From assembly GCF_004379255.2 (NCBI RefSeq), contig NC_056052.1, positions 15,346,589-15,410,588 of the forward strand: DNA of 64,000 nucleotides, read 5' to 3'. Under the pieces are notes generated by a model that was given only the letters and a program-made list of their open reading frames with translations, was not told the DNA's origin and did no database searches. Below are positions 1 to 11,226 of this stretch, piece by piece. The stretch comes from Salvia splendens (lineage: Eukaryota > Streptophyta > Magnoliopsida > Lamiales > Lamiaceae). Numbering within the stretch: the stretch's first letter is position 1; each line of letters starts with the position of its first letter. Made by a program: the position numbers and the translations under genes.

Positions 1-150
1 CAGTTGAAACAACTCCCTCACCGAGGAATCTTTGTCCACCTTAATGTCTAGTCCGTCAGCAGAACTCCCAACAATTGCATCGTCATCATCTCTTCCTTGA
101 TAATTAGTAGAACTTCCTACCACCTCGCCATTTACATCATCATAATCCAT
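1..150 (-). CDS. N-terminal 50 codons of an unidentified host gene (partial)
   Basis: An open frame runs on the minus strand from an ATG at 150 to the left edge without a stop. The product starts MDYDDVNGEVVGSS and is acidic, with a run of four Asp near residue 22. I do not recognise the family. That this is a genuine 5' coding exon is supported by its surroundings: a leader intron with canonical GT and AG ends lies just upstream (190-477) and a TATA box lies at 865-873. The exon continues off the window, so length and domains are unknown. It seems to be one of only two host gene loci here. Confidence 0.6.
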   Translation of the reverse strand, partial: MDYDDVNGEVVGSSTNYQGRDDDDAIVGSSADGLDIKVDKDSSVRELFQL

Positions 151-189
151 CAAAATCTTGAGCAATAACTAGTTCCTACTTCAAGATCC

Positions 190-477
190 CTGATATTAAA
201 GAAACTCTGCATATTAGGATCGCCTGCTTTCTACAATCATTTCAATAATCTTGATAACTAGAATGTTAATTCACATGTAATTAGTAGTGTTTCTGCCATC
301 TATAATTTATTTGATGCACCTTCCACAATATATTAAATACCACCATTTGCATTCAAAACCCCAAATACGTAGCCATTACTTCGTACCAGAAAATCGAAAC
401 ATTCTATTTTTTTTTCTTTTTTCGCTTTGAAACAGACTATAAGCTCAGCTGATTAAAAAATCAATGTTATGGAGTAC
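190..477 (-). other. probable 5'-UTR intron
   Basis: On the minus strand the sequence reads CAAG|GTACTCC at the donor (intron from 477) and TTAATATCAG|GGATCTTG at the acceptor (intron ends at 190). This gives a 288-bp AT-rich intron 40 bp upstream of the ATG at 150. Assignment rests on splice consensus only. Confidence 0.5.
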
Positions 478-592
478 CTTGGAAACAGAAGAAAATAGAG
501 TGAAAAAACAATAACAATCGCTTTCACTTCTTCAACCCTTGAAATTTTAGGCATTGGTAGCATTAAAATTCCGAAGAGGAGTAGCACAGAAT

Positions 593-621
593 AGAATCCA
601 AATCCAAATCCAAATCCAAAA
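593..621. repeat. (AAATCC)n microsatellite
   Basis: About four uninterrupted copies of a 6-bp unit lie in the presumed 5' UTR of the leftmost gene. Confidence 0.8.
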
Positions 622-864
622 TATGCAATCCCCAACATTCATCAGTTACACGATTAAAGATTCTTCGTTGCAACAAATAAAGGAAAGAGACAGGATTCAG
701 CATATAGGCGATCCGCACGAATCGAAGGAGAAAGGGAATCGGAGAAGGAGGAAGCGTACCGGAGGGATTGGCGTGGCCGCCGCCGCTGACTTTGAGGCCA
801 CTGTGTGGGGCCGAAGCACGAGCAATTGAGACCGAGTTAACAGGGTTGGGATTTGCAAGTTGCC

Positions 865-873
865 TTTTTATAT
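865..873 (-). promoter_or_regulatory. TATA box of the leftmost gene
   Basis: The minus strand reads CATATAAAAAGG here, about 720 bp upstream of the ATG at 150. A start site near 835 would give a long leader containing the intron at 190-477. A GGCCCCAC motif (TCP-type site) lies just downstream near 807. Confidence 0.5.
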
Positions 874-1035
874 GCAAGGGCAATTCCGTCCTTTCACCCA
901 GCCCCCCAACCACGAAATTTTGTGGACACCAATATAGTACGACTAGTACGTCCACATAAATACTCCATAGTTTTTATTTTTAGACAATACAAATTTTATT
1001 GAACAGTAACTATACAAATTTTAATTAAACGCAGT

Positions 1036-1815
1036 AGGAATGACCAAAATAATCGAAAATTGAATTTCTTATTTGAGCCAAACTAAAATTTAAAATTTGA
1101 TTTGGCTTTTTTTAATTTTTTATTTTGATTCGATTTGTTTAAAGTTTGTGCTAATTTCATTTTTTTTTCAGATCGGATCGGATCAAAAAAAAACCAAAAA
1201 TTGAAAAAATAAAATTCCTTTTAATGTTATATATTATTCTCTCTGTACCATTAAAAATTAAACGTTTTCCTTTTTAGATCGTCTCATTATTAAACGTTTC
1301 CTAAAATTGAAACATTTCAATCTCTACTTTTTCATCTCTCTTACTTTACTCTTTCATTAACTCACAAAACAACACTGCATAAAAACTCGTGCCGATTTCC
1401 AAATGTTTCATATTTAATAAGACAAATGGAGTACTTCATAATATATTATATCTCAAAACAAAATATATTTGTATAAAGATAATAATTGTTTGGATATGTT
1501 CATTGGATAAGTAAAATATAATTTTTGTGTTAATTATACAAAAATAATTTCTGAATTTTTAGTTCTTTTTTTAATAAAATATGCAATTTGGCTTTTCGGG
1601 TTTGATTTTTGTAGTTTGGATTTTAGTTTTTTCGGATTCTTTTTAATATCTTGTGAAATTTTAGTTTTTCGGTTCGAATCGATTTTTATAGCTCAGATTT
1701 TGATTTTTCAGTTGATCTGGTTCGGTTCGGTTCAATTTCTTTTTTCATAGATTTTAGTTTTTTGGTTTGGTTTGGTTTCGAAAAAAATCGAACCGAAAAC
1801 TGAATGCTCGCCTCT
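1036..1815. repeat. degenerate AACCGAA/TTCGGTT inverted-repeat element
   Basis: The left end (AGGAATGACCAAAATAATCG) aligns with the left end of the element at 42971 (AGGGGTGAGCAAAAAAATCG). The right end GAATGCTCGCCTCT matches GAATGCACACCCCT at 43469. Between them lie many diverged TTCGGTT and CGAACCGAA repeats. A Stowaway-like MITE (1237-1431) is nested inside. It has no coding capacity and its superfamily is unresolved. Confidence 0.6.
1237..1431. mobile_element. Stowaway-like MITE
   Basis: The element has TA on both sides and imperfect terminal inverted repeats (TTCTCTCTGTACC at left, complement of AAATGGAG at right). It is about 195 bp and nested in the AACCGAA element. Confidence 0.6.
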
Positions 1816-2146
1816 AAATAGGAAATACCAAAAATGTTTTTATAAATAGAAATCTTACTAATTTTGTTACATGGATTAAAATGGAAAATGTGATTATCTG
1901 TAAGGATGAAAGAAGTAGATTAGGGATGTATGCAGCCCGAAATCCATGCCGACCCGAATATCTCACTACATCTATAAGATTAAGGTTCTAAATCTATAAA
2001 TAAAAAAATTATAATCCAATCAGTCTGATTAACATGCAACCTGAATAGAATTGTCTTGGATCCCGTTGAGTCGGCTCTAAGTGCAATTATTGCCGACTTT
2101 ACCTATTGTTTGACAATTTCAATGATAATTTTGATAAAAAAAAATA
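1816..2146. other. AT-rich intergenic DNA, nothing recognised
   Basis: No coding frame, repeat boundary or regulatory motif could be supported here. Confidence 0.5.
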
Positions 2147-2390
2147 CTCCCTCCGTTCAACAATAAGAGTCACACTTTGTCATTTTGATCCATTCCACAA
2201 TAAGAGTCACACTTCATTTTTACCATAAATGGTAAGTAGGTCCAACATTCCACTTCACTCACATTTTATTATGAAACAAATATAAAAAAGTGGGTTTCAT
2301 ATTCCATTAACTTTTTCAACCCATTATTATTTACATTTCTTATAACTCGCGCCCACAATACGAGTGATTCCTATTGTGAGACGGAGGAAG
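2147..2390. mobile_element. Stowaway-like MITE (244 bp)
   Basis: The element starts CTCCCTCCGTTCAAC, ends GTGAGACGGAGGAAG and is flanked by TA on both sides. Its arms are inverted repeats (AATAAGAGTCACAC against the right arm). Stowaway elements are Tc1/Mariner derivatives with a TA target duplication. Confidence 0.8.
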
Positions 2391-2441
2391 TAATATGTAA
2401 AAAAATTAAAATTAAATTACACTTTCATCCTATATTTAATA

Positions 2442-2640
2442 CTCCCTCCGTCCTATAAAAGATGTCTCACTTTCCTTTTTAGTTTGTCCCATTAAAGATG
2501 TCACATTTCCATTTTTAGAAAAAGTCCTCTCTCACAATAATATAAACATTATATTTTCTCTTTCCACCTAACACAAAACAAAACCTCCTAAAATCTCGTG
2601 TCGTCCCATAAGTATGAAATCTTTTGTGGGACGGAGGGAG
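2442..2640. mobile_element. Stowaway-like MITE (199 bp)
   Basis: The ends are CTCCCTCCGTCC and GGGACGGAGGGAG, with TA at 2440-2441 and 2641-2642. The two arms are clear inverted repeats. Confidence 0.85.
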
Positions 2641-2727
2641 TATATTTATATAATTGTACTTTTAGTTTTTAATCAAATAAAATAATAGGTGAAAGAATTG
2701 AAAAAATCAAGTTTCATATAAGAAATA

Positions 2728-2967
2728 CTCCATTCGTCCACGAAAAATAGACCATATTGTAAATGGCACGAGTTTTAATGTGAAATTGGTAAAGTAAGAG
2801 AGAAGAGAAAAAAGTAAGAGAGAAGTAGTGTTAGTAGAATGTGAGATCCATAGTATTAGTAGTGTTTAATTGTGTTAGGCAGCAAATGTGAGGTCCTTTT
2901 TCAAATTTGGTCTATTTTTCGTGGACAACCAAAAATGGCAAATGTGATATATTTTTCATGGTCGGAG
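2728..2967. mobile_element. Stowaway-like MITE (240 bp)
   Basis: The ends are CTCCATTCGTCCACG and the complement of CATGGTCGGAG, with TA at 2726-2727 and 2968-2969. An internal repeat of the arm (ATTTTTCGTGGACAA) lies near 2910. Confidence 0.75.
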
Positions 2968-3184
2968 TAAGTATTTTGTAATCTAAAAATATGTTAAATG
3001 ATTCTTATCTAGTTTCTAATTTTTAAAATTTGACATTAGTATTATTTAATCACGCTTTGATGCAAGCATATATTCTAAAATTCTTTCATTTAAATAATAT
3101 ATAGTAAATAAATATGAGCAATTTTTACTGAGTATATTATTCATTGAAGAGATTATGCATTCGTTTAAGATGTCATACATTATA

Positions 3185-3417
3185 CTTTCTCTGTCTGCGA
3201 ATAGAAGTCACATTTTCCTATTTTAGTCCATTTGTGAATAGGAGTCCCAGTTTATTTTTACTAAAAATGATATATATGCTGCACATTCTACTTACTCATT
3301 TCACTCACATTTCACATAAAACTAATATATATAAGTTAACCCATATTTCACTAACTTTTTTCCACCCACTTTCTTAACATTTTCTAAAATCCGTGCCGGA
3401 AATAAATGAGACTCCTA
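3185..3417. mobile_element. left part of a Stowaway-like MITE split by an LTR insertion
   Basis: The element begins TA-CTTTCTCTGTCTGCG and runs into GAGACTCCTA, where the inverted arm should continue ATTCGC. It stops at TCCTA (3413-3417), the target duplication of the LTR that starts at 3418. The missing end lies at 11915-11936 and reads TCCTACTCGCGGACGAATGG, which complements the left terminus. Confidence 0.75.
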
Positions 3418-4176
3418 TGTAACATCCCAAAAATGCCCTATACGGAATTTACTATTTTAGGTAAGAAATAAGAAATCGACAATCAGGGCTTTTGGTGAAT
3501 AAAAACGATATTAAAAATAGTAATAATTGAAAAATGTATTTGAAATCAATTTTATAAATCTAAAATATGATCTATATTACGAATTTAAGTTAGTAGGTGA
3601 AATGGAATAAATAGAAATTAGAATATATGTATGATAGTTGTATAGAGAATTCAATATAAGGGTATGTTCATCTTTTTACTTAAACTAAGCTAAATTGTGT
3701 TACTAAATAAAAAAAAAGTGCCGATTCATTTGGGCATGTTGGACATTTTTTGTATATGTGAAATGTTTCTTGAAATTTATATGGCCTTCTAGAAAAAAAA
3801 ATATTAAATGAAATGATGTCATTTGTTATCACTTTTCACCATATTTTAAAATAATTTGTTATAGGCATTTTATAAGTTAAGAAAATGCATTTTTTCTCCC
3901 CAATTCTTTTTCCCCTGAAGTTCGACAGCCACACCTCCTCAAAACCTCCATACCTTATTTTTAAAATAATTTGTTATAGGCCTTATTTCCCCCCACGAAA
4001 TTGGAAGGTTATCAAGGTAGCTCTTCTTTACTGAATTGTTTTTGAAGATTAAAAATTTATATATCTTAGGGTTTATGGTTTTTGTGGTTAGATGTTCCTG
4101 ATTGATAAAATAAATGATTTCAGAGATGATTAAACATGAATTGAGATAGAGTTTGAGATAAAATCTTGCGGAGAAC

Positions 4177-4470
4177 TGGTGCGGAATCGGGGTCGCCGAT
4201 GACCGGAACAACGACCGGAATTGCACCTACTTGTATTGAACCACGAGAAGGAGAATAGAAGGAGGAAGAAGTAGTAGCTTGCATTAATATTCTGAGATGA
4301 TATTACAAAATGAGGGAAATTCAGCTTATAAAGCTGTGAGCTCGACTAACTAACTCAAACTAATCGTAACTAACTTGAAACGGTTGAGCTAACTAACTAC
4401 TATCCAGCTCATCTTCATGCCACGTGTCCAATGCACACGTGTTCCTTATTAATGTCGATTCCATGCATCA
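4177..4470 (-). repeat. 3' LTR of the Reina element
   Basis: It is a 294-bp copy of 8956-9249 with only scattered differences by eye. On the minus strand it starts TGATGCATGG and ends GCACCA. Confidence 0.9.
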
Positions 4471-4486
4471 AATCTCCCTCCCATCC
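4471..4486 (-). other. polypurine tract of the Reina element
   Basis: The minus strand reads GGATGGGAGGGAGATT immediately before the 3' LTR, the expected plus-strand priming site. Confidence 0.75.
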
Positions 4487-4499
4487 AGTAACCTTGTCC

Positions 4500-5543
4500 T
4501 CAAGGTTTAAAAAGTGGATAACGTTCCTGAATATCATGAAGGAATTCCCATGTAGCATCTTCGGGAAATGAATTTGCCCAATGTATTAAGACTTGAGTTG
4601 CCGGTTTAATGCCGCGTTTAACCAACCGACGTTCTAGAATTTGCACTGGTTCAAGAAAGGTGGAATTACCCATCTCTGGTAGTGTTCCTTGTAGCTGAGT
4701 TAGAGGTCCCATTTTCTTCTTCAATTGAGATACATGGAAAACAGGGTGTATCTTCAAATCAGTCGGCAAGGAAAGTTTGTACGCTACTTCGCCATATTTG
4801 TCAATAATCTTGAAAGGGCCGAAGTATCTAGGACTTAACTTATGGAATTGTCGATCGCGTAATGTATTCTGGCGATATGGTTGAAGTTTCAGGTAAACCC
4901 AATCACCCAAAGCGAAGGTGCGATCAGAACGATGTTTATCATGTTGCTGCTTCATACGTTTCTGAGCACGACCTAGATGATGCTTAAGAACTTCCAACAT
5001 CGCTTCTCTAGCCATCAAGCTTTCGTTCACATCATGGACAGTAGAGCCTCCACTAAAATAAGGAATATGTATGGGTGGAGGATACCCGTATAAAGCTTCG
5101 AAAGGAGTAGTTTCAATAGCCGAATGGAATGAAGTATTGTACCAAAACTCCGCTAAACTGAGCCATTTGTTCCAATCAGATGGTTGATCACCACACATGC
5201 AACGAAGGTAAGTTTCAAGACATCGATTAACTACCTCAGTTTGTCCATCTGATTGAGGATGATAAGCAGTTGACATGTGTAACTCTACCCCTTGTAGCTT
5301 GAAGAAATCAGACCAAAATTTGCTCATAAACACCTTGTCTCGATCACTGATCAGAATGTTAGGTAAGCCATGGAGCTTGAAAACGTTATCTAAGAAGGAT
5401 TGAGCCACTGTGAGGGCTAAATATGGATGTGAGAGAGACATAAAGTGCGCATATTTGGTGAGGCGATCAACTACAACCAAGATGGTAGATTTTCCATGAG
5501 AGAGTGGCAAACCTTCAATAAAGTCCAAGCTTATTGAGACCAA
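4500..5543 (-). pseudogene. integrase C-terminal half plus chromodomain (Reina)
   Basis: This 347-residue frame carries the DDE integrase core: DFIEGLP near residue 8, ISDRDKVF near 65, and the catalytic Glu in HPQSDGQTE near 103. A GPF/KLSPRYFGPF module follows near 238. The C-terminal 50 residues (EPVQILERRLVKRGIK ... ATWEFLHDI) form a chromodomain, which in chromoviruses directs integration to marked chromatin. It overlaps the preceding RT frame by a few bases, and the shared reading requires a single-base shift near 5540. That looks like decay, since pol is normally one frame. Confidence 0.85.
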
Positions 5544-7519
5544 GCTTCTTCAGGTATAGGTAGGGGTTGGAGAAGACCAGGTGAAGCACTGTTGTCATAT
5601 TTATAGCGTTGGCAGATGTCACATTCTCTGATGTAGTTCCTTATTTGCTTCTCCATGTTCACCCAATAGAATAAGGAAGAGAGTCTCTTGTAAGTGGCTA
5701 GGACTCCCGAGTGGTCTCCTGTACTGGTGTTATGGAATAATTGAATTATCTTGAGCCTTAAATCCAAATCATTACCCACTACAAGTCTTCCTTTCCTTCT
5801 GAGTTGATTGCCAATCCAAGAGAATTTAGATTGAACATCAGGTTGTTGTTGTAATTCTGTGATTATCTTCTTCAAGTGGGGATCTGATTCCCATGTCACC
5901 TGGATCAACGGATATATATCAGTAGATATGGTTGTTAAAGCCATACAGAAGATCTCAGAGGAATGTACTCTAGAGAGTGCATCAGCAACCACATTCTCCA
6001 CTCCTTTTTTGTATGTGATTTCAAAATCAAATGCCATTAGTTTTGATAACCAACTGAGTTGAGCAGGTGTTGAGAGCTTCTGTTTAAGTAAATGGCTCAG
6101 AGTCTTATGATCTGTTCTGACTTTAAACGTGTGAGTACTCAGATAATGACTCCAATGTGTAACCGCAAATACAATAGCTAGCAACTCCTTATCATATACT
6201 GATAAAGCTCTGTTTCTTGTAGAAAGTGTTTTGCTAATGAAAGCAATGGGGTGGTTGTTTTGCATCAACACAGCCCCTATCTCATAACTAGATGCATCAG
6301 TCTCCACCACAAAAGGTAAAGAGAAATTAAGGAGTGCCAGAACTGGAGGAGATAACATGGTTTCCTTCAATGCTACAAAAGCTGCTTCAGCTTCTGCATT
6401 CCAACAAAAGGCATCTTTCTTAAGTAAATCGGTTAAAGGCCTACAAATTATGCCATAGCCTTTTATAAACTTTCTGTAGTAGCCTGTAAGCCCAAGGAAT
6501 CCTCTGAGTTTGGAGACATCAGTTGGTGTAGGCCAATCCTTCATAGCTTGAAGTTTCTTAGGATCAGTAGACACACCTTCAGCAGATATAATGTGGCCCA
6601 AATATTCAACCTTCCCTTTAGCAAATTCACATTTACTCTCTTTAGCAAAAAGAGTATAATCATGGAGTTTCTGGAAAACCCACTTCAAATGAATCAAATG
6701 AGTCTCCAAATCTGTGCTATATATCAGTATATCATCAAAAAACACAAGCACAAACTTCCTCAGAAAGGGTCTAAACACATCGTTCATCAAACTCTGAAAT
6801 GTGGCTGGTGCGTTGGTGAGTCCAAAAGGCATTACTGCAAATTCGTAGTGGCCATCATGAGTTTGAAAAGCAGTTTTAGGAATGTCCTCGGCTTCCATTC
6901 TAACTTGATGATATCCTGCTCTCAAGTCTATCTTAGAGAAGACAGTAGCTCCTTTCAATTCATCAAGTAGTTCATCTATGAGTGGAATAGGGTATTTATC
7001 TTTGATAGTAATCTTGTTCAGCTGTCTGTAATCCACACACATTCTCCACGTGCCATCTTTCTTCTTCACTAAGACCACAGGAGAAGAGAATGGACTGGAA
7101 CTTGGCCGGATAAAACCTTGTTTAAGCAAGTCAGCCACTTGTTTCTCAATGATACTCTTTTGTATAGCAGAATGTCTGTAGGGTCTTGAATTGACAGGTG
7201 AAGAGCCTGGTACTAGTGTAATTTTATGGTTATGAGATCTCAGGGGAGGTAGTGAAGTAGGCTCAGCAAAAATAGCATTTTGATCCTCCAGGAACAATTG
7301 AATACTACTAGGAATTGGAACTTCAGAATCATCAGTGCTTTCTCCAGAAAGTAGTGTAGGATTACCTTCATCAGTCACTTGTATGCAACACAATTGTATT
7401 CCATCAGTGTGAGTGAGGATTTTATTCATTTCCTTTTCTGAAACTGTGTGAACCTGTAACTCAGTGTTGCCTCCTCTTATCAAGTGTCTTCTACCATTTA
7501 AGGTGAAATCCATAGTCAA
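5531..7519 (-). pseudogene. reverse transcriptase, RNase H and integrase zinc finger (Reina pol)
   Basis: This 662-residue open frame holds the RT ([17 protein letters not shown] near 152, [12 protein letters not shown] near 230, catalytic FDDILIYS near 261). RNase H follows ([14 protein letters not shown] near 405, RTDHKTL near 468, ADALSR near 512), then the HHCC integrase finger near 600-640 ([16 protein letters not shown]). The frame continues upstream into protease but for a TGA at 7532-7534, where the context suggests Trp TGG. It is one of the longest undamaged frames in the window. Confidence 0.88.
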
Positions 7520-7531
7520 GTTCTTGAAGTC

Positions 7532-7930
7532 TCACTGAATAACACCCAATGTCTCTAGCCATTGAATTCCCAATACCATATCGCAGCTCCCCAAAGGAAG
7601 TAGAAGGACATCAGTTACAAAAGGAGTCCCTCTCAACAACCAACGCATTCCTTTACACATGGACTTACATTCTAACCGATTTCCATCAGCCATATCAACC
7701 ATCACTGGATTGACAGGAGTAAGTTGAAGTCCCATCTTCTTAGCCAATTGTATATCCAAAAAGTTGTGAGTACTGCCTGAGTCAATAAGAATATGGATAG
7801 CTCTCTTACCTATGCGACCAGTAACTCGCATGGTATGAAAACCTCTAGATGGTGAACCGTTTATAGCATGGATTGAAATCAGGGGGTTCTCCTCATCATT
7901 AACTTCATCCTCCTGAATTTCTATCATCAA
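7532..7930 (-). pseudogene. aspartic protease (Reina pol)
   Basis: This 132-residue frame holds the retropepsin motif ILIDSGSTHNFL near residue 48 and the second-lobe motif DMVLGIQWL near 117. The stop at 7532-7534 (TGA) is in phase with the downstream RT frame, whose residues follow directly, so it reads as a nonsense change. The upstream end overlaps the gag zinc-knuckle frame by 26 bp. Confidence 0.8.
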
Positions 7931-9063
7931 CAGATAACTCTCTTACTCCATCATCTATTTCCAGTAAATATAATTGTTTCCTAGCACATCTATGCCCTCG
8001 TTCAAATTTTTCATCACAACCATAGCACAATCCTTTAGCTCTTTTCTCTGCCATTTCTTCCTCTGTTATTAGGCGCCTAGTTTTAACAGCAAGCATAGTA
8101 GGAGTAGGGAGTAATGGTGTGGAGTTTGAAGTAGATCTAAAGTCATTGCTACTAAAACGCTTAGAGATTGGATGAATGACATCTCTAGCATTAGATAGGT
8201 CCTGCAATCTGGCTAAAGCATAGGCATGTGCTAATGTTTGTGGCATGAACATTCTTACTGCTTTTTGTACATGCGATTTCAATCCATTAATGAAATGACT
8301 GATAGCATAAGATTCAGATAGAGAAACACGACCAAGCAATAATTCGAATCTATCGTGGTAGTCAGCAAACGAACCTGTTTGCTTGAGTGCTAGAAGCTAA
8401 GTCATTGGGTCTCCAAGTAATTGATCACCAAATCTGCCTTCCAAAGCTCTCAGAAACATCGGCCATGGAGTAGTCATAGCTCGATCCTAATACTTAACCA
8501 TTGAAGTGTGCGGCCTTCAAAGTTAATCACCGCTAAACGCACTTTTGATTCATCCGGTGTCAGATCCACCTCAAAAAAATGACCACAGCGAAGGATCCAA
8601 CCAGGTAGATTTTCACCATTGAAAATAGGGAAGCCGACCTTCGATTGTCGAGTAGTAAAGTATTGTTGGCGAGGTTGCGCGCCACCAACAAATTGAGCAT
8701 TTTGTGCACCATTCGGCGGTGGAACAAAACGAGACATCAATTCATTTTGTTTCAATTGCAGAGCAAGGAGTTCCTCTCTGAATTCCTTGAATATAGATCA
8801 CGCGCTTCCTCCGATTCTTCATGTCGCCGATCAGAATCAGAGATCTTAGCAGAGAATTCAGCCATCGTCACTTTGACTAGCTCTTCCACCCGCCGCATAT
8901 CGGCGGAGCGGGTGTCCACCATCACAGGAGTCAGATCGAAAAGGCTGATACCACTTGGTACGGAATCGGGGTCGCCGATGACCGGAACAACGACCGGAAT
9001 TGCACCTACTTGTATTGAACCACGAGAAGGAGAATAGAAGGAGGAAGAAGTAGTAGCTTGCAT
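7905..9063 (-). pseudogene. gag of the Reina element, broken into three frames
   Basis: Gag reads through three frames: 8752-9063, 8474-8755 and 7905-8339. The first begins inside the 5' LTR (ATG at 9063) and holds a charged helical stretch. The second holds VGFPIFNGENLPGWILRC, typical of chromoviral gag. The third ends with a CCHC-like knuckle, CYGCDEKFERGHRC. One-base losses near 8791 and 8490 and a TAG near 8398 separate them. A gag start inside the LTR is unusual, and an ATG downstream of the primer site may have been used instead. Confidence 0.75.
8945..8953 (-). other. primer binding site (tRNA-iMet type)
   Basis: The minus strand reads TGGTATCAG two bases after the 5' LTR end, complementary to the 3' end of initiator tRNA-Met over nine bases. 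Confidence 0.7.
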
Positions 9064-9249
9064 TAATATTCTGAGATGATATTACAAAATGAGGGAAATT
9101 CAGCTTATAAAGCTGTGAGCTCAGCTAACTAACTTTAACTAATCGTAACTAACTTGAAACGGTTGAGCTAACTAACTACTATCCAGCTCATCTTCATGCC
9201 ATGTGTCCAATGCACACATGTTCCTTATTAATGTCGATTCCATGCATCA
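8956..9249 (-). repeat. 5' LTR of the Reina element
   Basis: It matches 4177-4470 over its full 294 bp, with TG...CA ends. Confidence 0.9.
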
Positions 9250-9425
9250 CAATGGAGTATATGTTTGCTATTTCTTCTGAGTTTTGACTCATGAAATCGT
9301 CTACACATTGTGGAAATATTTTATCTAGTAATTCAATATTACTTGATTTAAGTTAGTCAGTGGACATTGGTAGGAATGGCGACAAATTATTCGTGTCTAT
9401 AGCTCCTTACATAGATGCCCCCAGT
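9250..9425 (+). repeat. 176-bp copy of an MLO intron 1 segment
   Basis: This stretch matches the complement of 39443-39618 (intron 1 of the MLO pseudogene) with three mismatches over 176 bp by eye. It starts at the first base after the Reina LTR. Similarity ends at CCCCCAGT on the right. Confidence 0.85.
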
Positions 9426-10880
9426 GTATTTAGTATGTTCATTTATTATGTTTACAAATTGTTAAGACAATACCGCCAGAAACTATCAAAATTCTGACAA
9501 ATTGTCATATTCCGGTATGATTTATCCGAGTTATTCAGGGCACTTAAGATCGACTAAAACTTTATTTCATAATTAGAAATTAACTATAAGGTGTCTAGTT
9601 GTTCTCTGAATCTTCTTAGGAATTAAGGAGTACAAATACCATTTATAAAAATTGTTTAGATAATGCTGCAAGAAATTGTCTGATTTTGGTAGTGGTGGGA
9701 AAATGGTGATATCTCTTAAACCATTAGGAATTTATGAATAAATCTTGTTGGATTGTAAACTAAGCTTCTTTGGATATTTACAAATGTTAAAGATAAGTCT
9801 CTATTATTCCGAATTAAGGTAGAACGTTAATGATAAATCAGTCTAGTGCAGTGGTTATGTTGAAGATAAATAAAGAATTACAGAAATACTTTACATTTTA
9901 CATATAGAATATTAATTCAGAATAAAATGAGAGAGTTTAACTTATATGTATAATTATATTATCTATGGATTAATGTGTATTACAATGCTATCAAGGTAGC
10001 TACGCCCAATTATTAGCCATGTCAAAGAGTAAGGGGTCGGAAAGAAAAGAGACGTTGAAAAAAAATGTTGGAAGTAAACGCCATCCAGGTAACATGTTCA
10101 GCACTTAAAACGCCTAATTCTCTTATTTGCTTTTATATGATAATTAAATGTCCTTATGAGCTTTATGTTTTTATATGCAAGTATGTAACTTGTGAACTCG
10201 ATGAATTATGATTAATTATGGAATAAGAGACTTATGAAGTAAACTATGAGGATAAAATGAATTGTTGAACGAGTTGATAATGAAATATGAAAAGGGAAGA
10301 ATGTGATTGTGACGGTAAAGATGGTTAGATAAATGTGGAGATTGGCGTTAAGGTGAATGTGATAAGTGATATATGTTGATGAGAGGTATACAAATATGTT
10401 TACTTGTGATGATGTCTGCTCTATCTGTGATGATATATGATTGTGTGTGTTGATGTGTTATTTTGAAAATTGTACTTGACTGAGCTTACGCACCGTGCTT
10501 GAGTATGTTCTGTGGGTACAATTGGCATGTCATAGGGCAGCAGCGCTGCATTATCTGTGATCTCTCATTTTCTGGATAACCGAAGCGAAGATCATCTAAT
10601 ATCTGTCTGAAATCTGATGATATGCACCCTCAGGTGATCTGATTATCTGTCTGCACCATAAATGGGTGGTCTGTGCGGATTCCTCTTGAGGACAAAATCC
10701 GCGTCTGAATTTATTTCTGATCTGGTCCGCGTACCCTAGTCTGTCACTTAGCACATGAAAAGGGGCTATGCGTGAAATTCTGTGATGTGTTTATCAAATA
10801 TACGTGATGATATATGTGACAATACGTGTGTGATAATATATGAATTTATATGAAACTTCTTTTATAATTTGATAAGCTAA
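9426..10880 (+). other. interior of the Tekay-like LTR, no gene
   Basis: AT-rich DNA without coding frames. The part at 10470-10790 has the CTGAGC, CCGCG and GGGGC-type motifs also seen in the other solo LTR, so I read it as LTR sequence. An ATCAAGGTAGCT word near 9990 recurs at 4010 but supports nothing more. Confidence 0.4.
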
Positions 10881-11226
10881 TTTGAGAAGGTTCTCTCCTC
10901 TCAATGTCCCTGGGGATTTGAGGTTCTTTTATGATAAACTGACTTGGGATTGTCATTTGATTCCAGTTAAGACGTTTAGGAGTGTATGTCGTGGATTGTT
11001 CAGCATCTACTTGTAAGAGAATAGTTTCTCCTTTCACAAAAGGGTTCGTAATGAAATCCCTAATGCCTTTTGGGATAGAAAGCACCGGGTCATTGAATTG
11101 CCTTATGACAAGGGTTTCAATGAAGAAAATATCCCGACGAAATCAAGACCTATCCAAATGAACCAAGAACTCATAGAAATTTGTAAAAAGCAGATTAAAG
11201 AATTATTATATAAGAAACTCACAAGG
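10881..11226. pseudogene. rearranged endogenous pararetrovirus scrap (left copy)
   Basis: 10881-11040 matches, on the minus strand, the N-terminal part of the viral first frame (compare 16260-16420). From about 11037 the plus strand instead carries the start of the viral RT domain (compare the complement of 22130-22330). The join is in a shared CAAAAGGGTT word. The same join is present at 25581-25590, so it arose before the segment was duplicated. Confidence 0.75.

Larger units (their letters stand above)
4177..9249 (-). mobile_element. Reina-type Ty3/gypsy chromovirus, degenerate
   Basis: Two 294-bp direct repeats (4177-4470 and 8956-9249), with TG...CA ends, enclose gag, protease, RT, RNase H, integrase and a chromodomain, all on the minus strand. 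The primer site is at 8945-8953 and a purine tract lies beside the left LTR. Short LTRs plus a C-terminal chromodomain fit the Reina clade. Reading frames are broken at several points. The flanks (AGAAC at left, CAATG at right) do not form a target duplication, so the element may be a recombination product. Confidence 0.85.

Noticed and set aside
9250..9425. A separate MLO gene fragment with coding potential
   Set aside because: The shared segment is intronic and contains no MLO exon.
4008..10010. ATCAAGGTAGCT word at 4010 and 9990 as flanking repeats of one insertion
   Set aside because: Only about 12 bases match and the surroundings differ, so chance is sufficient.
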